Below, piece after piece: positions 6,436-9,380 of a stretch of DNA of 9,380 bases (position 1 is its first letter; every line of letters starts with the position of its first letter). Under the pieces are notes generated by a model, which worked only from the letters and a program-made list of their open reading frames with translations, was not told where the DNA came from and ran no database searches. The stretch covers positions 1-9,380 of the forward strand of contig CAZWLP010000086.1 of assembly GCA_964634565.1 (NCBI GenBank). Reading direction: 5' to 3'. Source of the DNA: JAUVKT01 sp964634565. Its GTDB lineage: Bacteria > Bacteroidota > Bacteroidia > Bacteroidales > VadinHA17. Both the position numbers and the translations under genes were made by a program.

Positions 6436-6505
6436 ATTATTAATAAGTTAATAAATATGGATTTTCTTGTATGATTCAGCGTTCGAAAAAAACTGATATA
6501 AATTC

Positions 6506-6536
6506 TTGTTTGATTCAGGCATATTCTTTAATGTTG
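6506..6536 (+). promoter_or_regulatory. Putative promoter of the carboxyltransferase-biotin carrier unit
   Basis: TTG (6506-6508) is followed after 20 nt by TAATGTTG (6529-6536), which has one mismatch to TAnnTTTG. It lies about 56 nt upstream of the carboxyltransferase ATG. The rest of 6400-6592 is AT-rich, and I see no coding sequence in it. Confidence 0.4.
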
Positions 6537-6592
6537 TACCTGAGAAATGAGAAAAATGCAGATAGATAATTCCTACAAAAAGACAACTAATT

Positions 6593-8137
6593 ATGGCAAT
6601 AAGTAAAAAGACTCGTGAACTGCATGAGAAGCGTGATAAGCTCCTGATGGGAGGTGGCGAGAAGGCTATCGAGAAGCAAAAGGCAATGGGTAAGAGGACG
6701 GCACGTGAGAGGATACTTGCCCTGCTTGATGATGATTCATTTAATGAGTATGATATATTTGTTGAACACCTTGCACGCGACTTTGATATGCAGAGTAAAG
6801 GCCTGCCCGGCGATGGTGTTGTTATTGGAACCGGGACAATTATGAAAGCTCCTGTAGCCATTTACGCTCAGGATTTTACTGTTGCAGGAGGTTCTCTCGG
6901 TCTGGCTCACTCAAGAAAAATTACAAAGATAATGGACCACGCCCTGAAGATGAGGATTCCGCTGATTGGAATTAACGACTCGGGTGGTGCCAGGATACAG
7001 GAAGGAGTTAATAGTCTTGCAGGTTATGGTGAGATATTTTTCAGAAACACTCTTTCCAGTGGTGTTATACCACAGCTTTCAGTTATTCTCGGTCCCTGTG
7101 CCGGGGGAGCAGTTTATTCGCCTGCCCTCACCGATTTTGTATTTGTGGTAAATAATATCTCAAAAATGTTTATTACCGGTCCTGAAGTAATCAGAACTGT
7201 ACTGGGTGAAGAAATTTCTATGGAAAATCTTGGAGGCGCATGGGTTCATAGCGAGACAACAGGTAATGCTCATTTCTATTCTGAAAGTGAGGATGAATGT
7301 TTTGAACAGATTAAGCAGCTGGTAAGTTATATTCCATGGAACAATATGAATAAGGCGAAGCCATTTGAGCCAAAGGAACCTCTTAAAACATTTGATATTG
7401 ATAGTATTGTTCCTGATGACCCGACTCTTCCTTATGATGTAAAAGATGTAATAAAGGCAGTTGTAGATGGCTCAGAATTTTTTGAAGTACAGGATCTCTG
7501 GGCAAAAAATATTGTAATAGGCTTTGGGCGGATAGATGGAAACACCATTGGCTTTGTTGCCAACCAGCCAAATGAGATGGCAGGTGTACTCGATGTTGAT
7601 TCAAGTGATAAGGCCGCAAGATTTATAAGATATTGTGACGCTTTCAGTATTCCGATAGTAACCTTTGTCGACCTGCCGGGTTATTTACCCGGAGTAGACC
7701 AGGAACATGCAGGAGTTATAAGGCATGGCGCAAAAGTTCTCTATGCTTATTCTGAAGCTACCGTTCCGAAAGTAACGGTTATACTCAGAAAAGCCTACGG
7801 AGGTGGTTATATTGCAATGGGATCGAGACATCTCAGGGCAGACTTTGTTTTTGCATGGCCAGGTGCTGAGATTGCAGTTATGGGTCCTGAAGGAGCAGCG
7901 AATATTATCTTCAGAAAGGAAATTGCAGCTGCCGAGGATCCTGATAAGATGAGGAAGGAGAAGGTGGAGGAATATAAGACAAAATTTGCCAATCCATATG
8001 TTGCTGCTGCGCGTGGTTATGTAGATTCTGTTATCGATCCTTCTGAAACCCGAAAGTTACTTATTCATGCTATCAGCGTGTCCGGAAATAAATCAGTATT
8101 TCTGCCGAAGAAGAAGCATGGGATTCCACCATTTTAA
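6593..8137 (+). CDS. Acyl-CoA carboxylase beta subunit / methylmalonyl-CoA carboxyltransferase (PccB/MmdA family)
   Basis: A 514-aa carboxyltransferase with two crotonase-like halves. It moves CO2 between carboxybiotin and a short acyl-CoA, most likely propionyl-/methylmalonyl-CoA. N-half marks are the Lys/Arg-rich start with GKRTARERI (33-41), GARIQEG (132-138) and the oxyanion loop GPCAGGAVYSP (167-177). C-half marks are LPGYLPGVDQEHAGVIRHGAK (in 361-381), YGGGYIAM (402-409) and FAWPGAEIAVMGPEGAAN (420-437). The C-terminal KKHGIPPF resembles methylmalonyl-CoA decarboxylase alpha and the propionibacterial transcarboxylase 12S subunit. Ile407 occupies the place of the Asp that helps set propionyl preference in Streptomyces PccB, so substrate cannot be assigned firmly. 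A biotin carrier gene follows after 21 nt; there is no biotin carboxylase gene alongside. Family 0.95, exact substrate about 0.6. Confidence 0.92.
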   Translation: MAISKKTRELHEKRDKLLMGGGEKAIEKQKAMGKRTARERILALLDDDSFNEYDIFVEHLARDFDMQSKGLPGDGVVIGTGTIMKAPVAIYAQDFTVAGGSLGLAHSRKITKIMDHALKMRIPLIGINDSGGARIQEGVNSLAGYGEIFFRNTLSSGVIPQLSVILGPCAGGAVYSPALTDFVFVVNNISKMFITGPEVIRTVLGEEISMENLGGAWVHSETTGNAHFYSESEDECFEQIKQLVSYIPWNNMNKAKPFEPKEPLKTFDIDSIVPDDPTLPYDVKDVIKAVVDGSEFFEVQDLWAKNIVIGFGRIDGNTIGFVANQPNEMAGVLDVDSSDKAARFIRYCDAFSIPIVTFVDLPGYLPGVDQEHAGVIRHGAKVLYAYSEATVPKVTVILRKAYGGGYIAMGSRHLRADFVFAWPGAEIAVMGPEGAANIIFRKEIAAAEDPDKMRKEKVEEYKTKFANPYVAAARGYVDSVIDPSETRKLLIHAISVSGNKSVFLPKKKHGIPPF

Positions 8138-8158
8138 TCTTTCTTAATAAAGTCTGAA

Positions 8159-8479
8159 ATGAGTAAAAAAGAGCAAGAATATGAGAATCTGAACATAGAT
8201 CAGACGATCTATAAAACAAACTTAAGCAAGAAGTTTAAGGAAAGGATTGCATACAGGAAGCCGGATGTAAGCAAGATTAATTGCTTTATTCCAGGTACCA
8301 TTGTAGAAATTCTGGTGGAAGTCGGACAGGAAGTTGAGGAAGGACAGGATCTGCTGATACTTGAAGCAATGAAGATGAAGAACAGGATAAAAAGTCCTGC
8401 CTCGGGAAAGATTCGAAGGATTAAGGTTAAAGAGGGGCAAAGAGTACCAAAGGGGGAACTTCTGATTGTTTTGATCTGA
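8159..8479 (+). CDS. Biotin carboxyl carrier protein (biotin/lipoyl attachment domain)
   Basis: A 106-aa single-domain carrier. The biotinylation motif EAMKM is at residues 69-73 with Lys72 as the modified residue, 34 residues from the C-terminus, as is usual for biotin carriers. The flanking fold is the expected hammerhead: FIPGTIVEILVEVGQEVEEG before it and SPASGKIRRIKVKEGQRVPKG after it, the two half-repeats around the lysine turn. A charged N-terminal extension of about 40 residues (with YKTNLSKKFKERIAYRKP) resembles that of Bacteroidota carriers paired with an acyl-CoA carboxyltransferase. It would shuttle carboxyl groups to or from the upstream enzyme and must be charged by a BirA-type ligase encoded elsewhere. 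It ends 3 nt from the stop codon of convergent ispE, with no terminator hairpin between. Confidence 0.92.
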   Translation: MSKKEQEYENLNIDQTIYKTNLSKKFKERIAYRKPDVSKINCFIPGTIVEILVEVGQEVEEGQDLLILEAMKMKNRIKSPASGKIRRIKVKEGQRVPKGELLIVLI

Positions 8480-8482
8480 TTT

Positions 8483-9298
8483 TTACATTACTCCCTTCCA
8501 GGTCCAGTAATCAGGAAAAATATTTACGGGTACCTTATCACGAAAAATACCGTAGATCGATGATCCGCTTCCACTCATTGAGCTGTATAGGGCACCCTGT
8601 CTGTACAGCTCTTTTTTAATTTCGCCAATAAGGGGAAATTTATTGAATATAACTGGCTCAAAATCATTTACCAATTTATCCTTCCACTCTTCTAAAGGCA
8701 GATCATAAATATTTGTCAGAGGCAATGCCCTTTTCTCTGGTTTTGTTGCTGCATATGCTTCGCCGGTATTAATATGGATGCCTGGATTAACAAGTAAGAT
8801 ATTATATCCATCCAGTCTGGCTGAAACTTTTTTAAGCTTCTCTCCCCTGCCACTTGCATGGGAGGGTATATTGCTTATAAAGAAGGGACAATCTGAACCA
8901 AGCTCTTCTGCCATGGCAGTGAGTTCTTTATTACAAAGCCCGATTCTAAAATAGCGATTAAGATACCTTAGCATAAAAGATGCGTCTGATGATCCACCGC
9001 CCAGTCCTGATCCCGGTGGTATTGCTTTATGCAGATGGATCTTTAGTGCCGGGATACTATACTTTTTGCGAATAAGGTTAACGGCCTTCATTACAAGATT
9101 ATCGGCCATCGAACATGCTGTATCATAGCCAGTCTGAGTAAACTCATCACTGTCCCTGCCATCTTCCTGCATCACAAACTCGCAGACATCCTTTATGCCA
9201 ACAGGATAGAAGATCGTTTCAATATTATGAAAACCATCTTCTCTCTTGGAGCTAATCCAGAGACCAATATTGATTTTGGCATTCGGGAAAATAGTCAT
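8483..9298 (-). CDS. ispE: 4-diphosphocytidyl-2-C-methyl-D-erythritol kinase IspE
   Basis: A 271-aa GHMP-family kinase that phosphorylates the 2-hydroxyl of CDP-methylerythritol with ATP, in the MEP route to isopentenyl diphosphate. Motif order fits IspE: PNAKINIGLWISSKREDGFH (5-24) with catalytic Lys8; the glycine-rich ATP loop PPGSGLGGGSSDASF (94-108); LGSDCPFF (133-140) with catalytic Asp136; and MSGSGSSIYGIF (241-252), the GHMP motif 3. Length is slightly below that of E. coli IspE but complete. The start is the ATG at 9298-9296; upstream I see no Shine-Dalgarno sequence and only imperfect -7 candidates. It lies convergent to the biotin carrier gene. IspE supplies precursors for the menaquinone side chain, a pathway-level link to mqnE in the same window. 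Confidence 0.95.
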   Translation of the reverse strand: MTIFPNAKINIGLWISSKREDGFHNIETIFYPVGIKDVCEFVMQEDGRDSDEFTQTGYDTACSMADNLVMKAVNLIRKKYSIPALKIHLHKAIPPGSGLGGGSSDASFMLRYLNRYFRIGLCNKELTAMAEELGSDCPFFISNIPSHASGRGEKLKKVSARLDGYNILLVNPGIHINTGEAYAATKPEKRALPLTNIYDLPLEEWKDKLVNDFEPVIFNKFPLIGEIKKELYRQGALYSSMSGSGSSIYGIFRDKVPVNIFPDYWTWKGVM

Positions 9299-9346
9299 TT
9301 GTATACTTTTTCAGGCATAAATATAGGAATAATAGTTAATGGTTAG

Positions 9347-9380
9347 TTGTTCGCTGTCGCTCACGTTATTTGTTCGCTGT
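9347..9380. repeat. Short direct repeat at the right edge
   Basis: TTGTTCGCTGT occurs at 9347-9357 and again at 9370-9380, a 23-bp period, with CGCTCACGTTAT between. It is cut by the window end, so copy number is unknown. It lies upstream of ispE and contains no gene. It may be an extragenic tandem repeat. Confidence 0.5.

Noticed and set aside
6400..6592. Possible leader peptide or riboswitch before the carboxyltransferase gene
   Set aside because: Only a frame of about 12 codons (from 6531) and one weak AT-rich hairpin are visible; I do not recognise a conserved RNA structure.
6448..6861. Minus-strand open frame (137 codons) across the carboxyltransferase start
   Set aside because: It is antisense to the conserved N-terminus of the carboxyltransferase, has no family features and is Ser/Pro-rich as expected of a reversed frame.
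1..9380. tRNA or rRNA genes, prophage, defence or toxin-antitoxin module
   Set aside because: I scanned both strands and saw none. Every sizeable open region is accounted for by a known housekeeping family, so I do not claim a hidden system.

Overview
The window looks like a chromosomal housekeeping segment from a member of the Bacteroidota, probably a Bacteroidales/Marinilabiliales-type anaerobe or facultative anaerobe. The evidence is AT-leaning DNA, almost no Shine-Dalgarno sequences, several matches to the Bacteroidota promoter -7 box TAnnTTTG, the gene pair tgt-LptF/G permease, and a free-standing biotin carrier next to a carboxyltransferase. This placement is inferred from gene style and order, not from a marker alignment.

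Layout. Positions 1-178 carry no gene. They hold an AT-rich palindrome and then a GC-rich repeat island. The left half is a run of minus-strand genes, listed in transcription order: a membrane family 2 glycosyltransferase (4030-2891), an ECF-like sigma factor (2900-2304) and the 16S rRNA methyltransferase rsmG (2304-1681), joined by overlaps of 10 nt and 1 nt; then rpmH (ribosomal protein L34, 1578-1420) with its own -7 box and a clear intrinsic terminator; then mqnE of the futalosine route to menaquinone (1291-179). A divergent 150-nt promoter region (4031-4180) separates these from a plus-strand block: tgt (tRNA-guanine transglycosylase) overlapping an LptF/LptG-family permease by ATGA, then a two-gene unit of acyl-CoA carboxyltransferase plus biotin carrier. 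The last gene, ispE, is on the minus strand and converges on the biotin carrier with only 3 nt between the stop codons. The right edge starts another short repeat.

Function. The genes serve core processes: menaquinone and isoprenoid precursor synthesis (mqnE, ispE), translation and RNA modification (rpmH, rsmG, tgt), envelope assembly (glycosyltransferase, LPS-transport permease), and propionyl/methylmalonyl-CoA carboxyl transfer. I see no phage, defence, CRISPR, transposase or secondary-metabolite system, and I do not claim a new system. The points most worth a second look are a Tgt whose three zinc-ligand cysteines are absent, the carboxyltransferase/biotin-carrier pair with no biotin carboxylase or membrane decarboxylase subunit beside it, the sigma factor embedded in a translationally coupled operon without an anti-sigma gene, and the extragenic repeats at both window edges.
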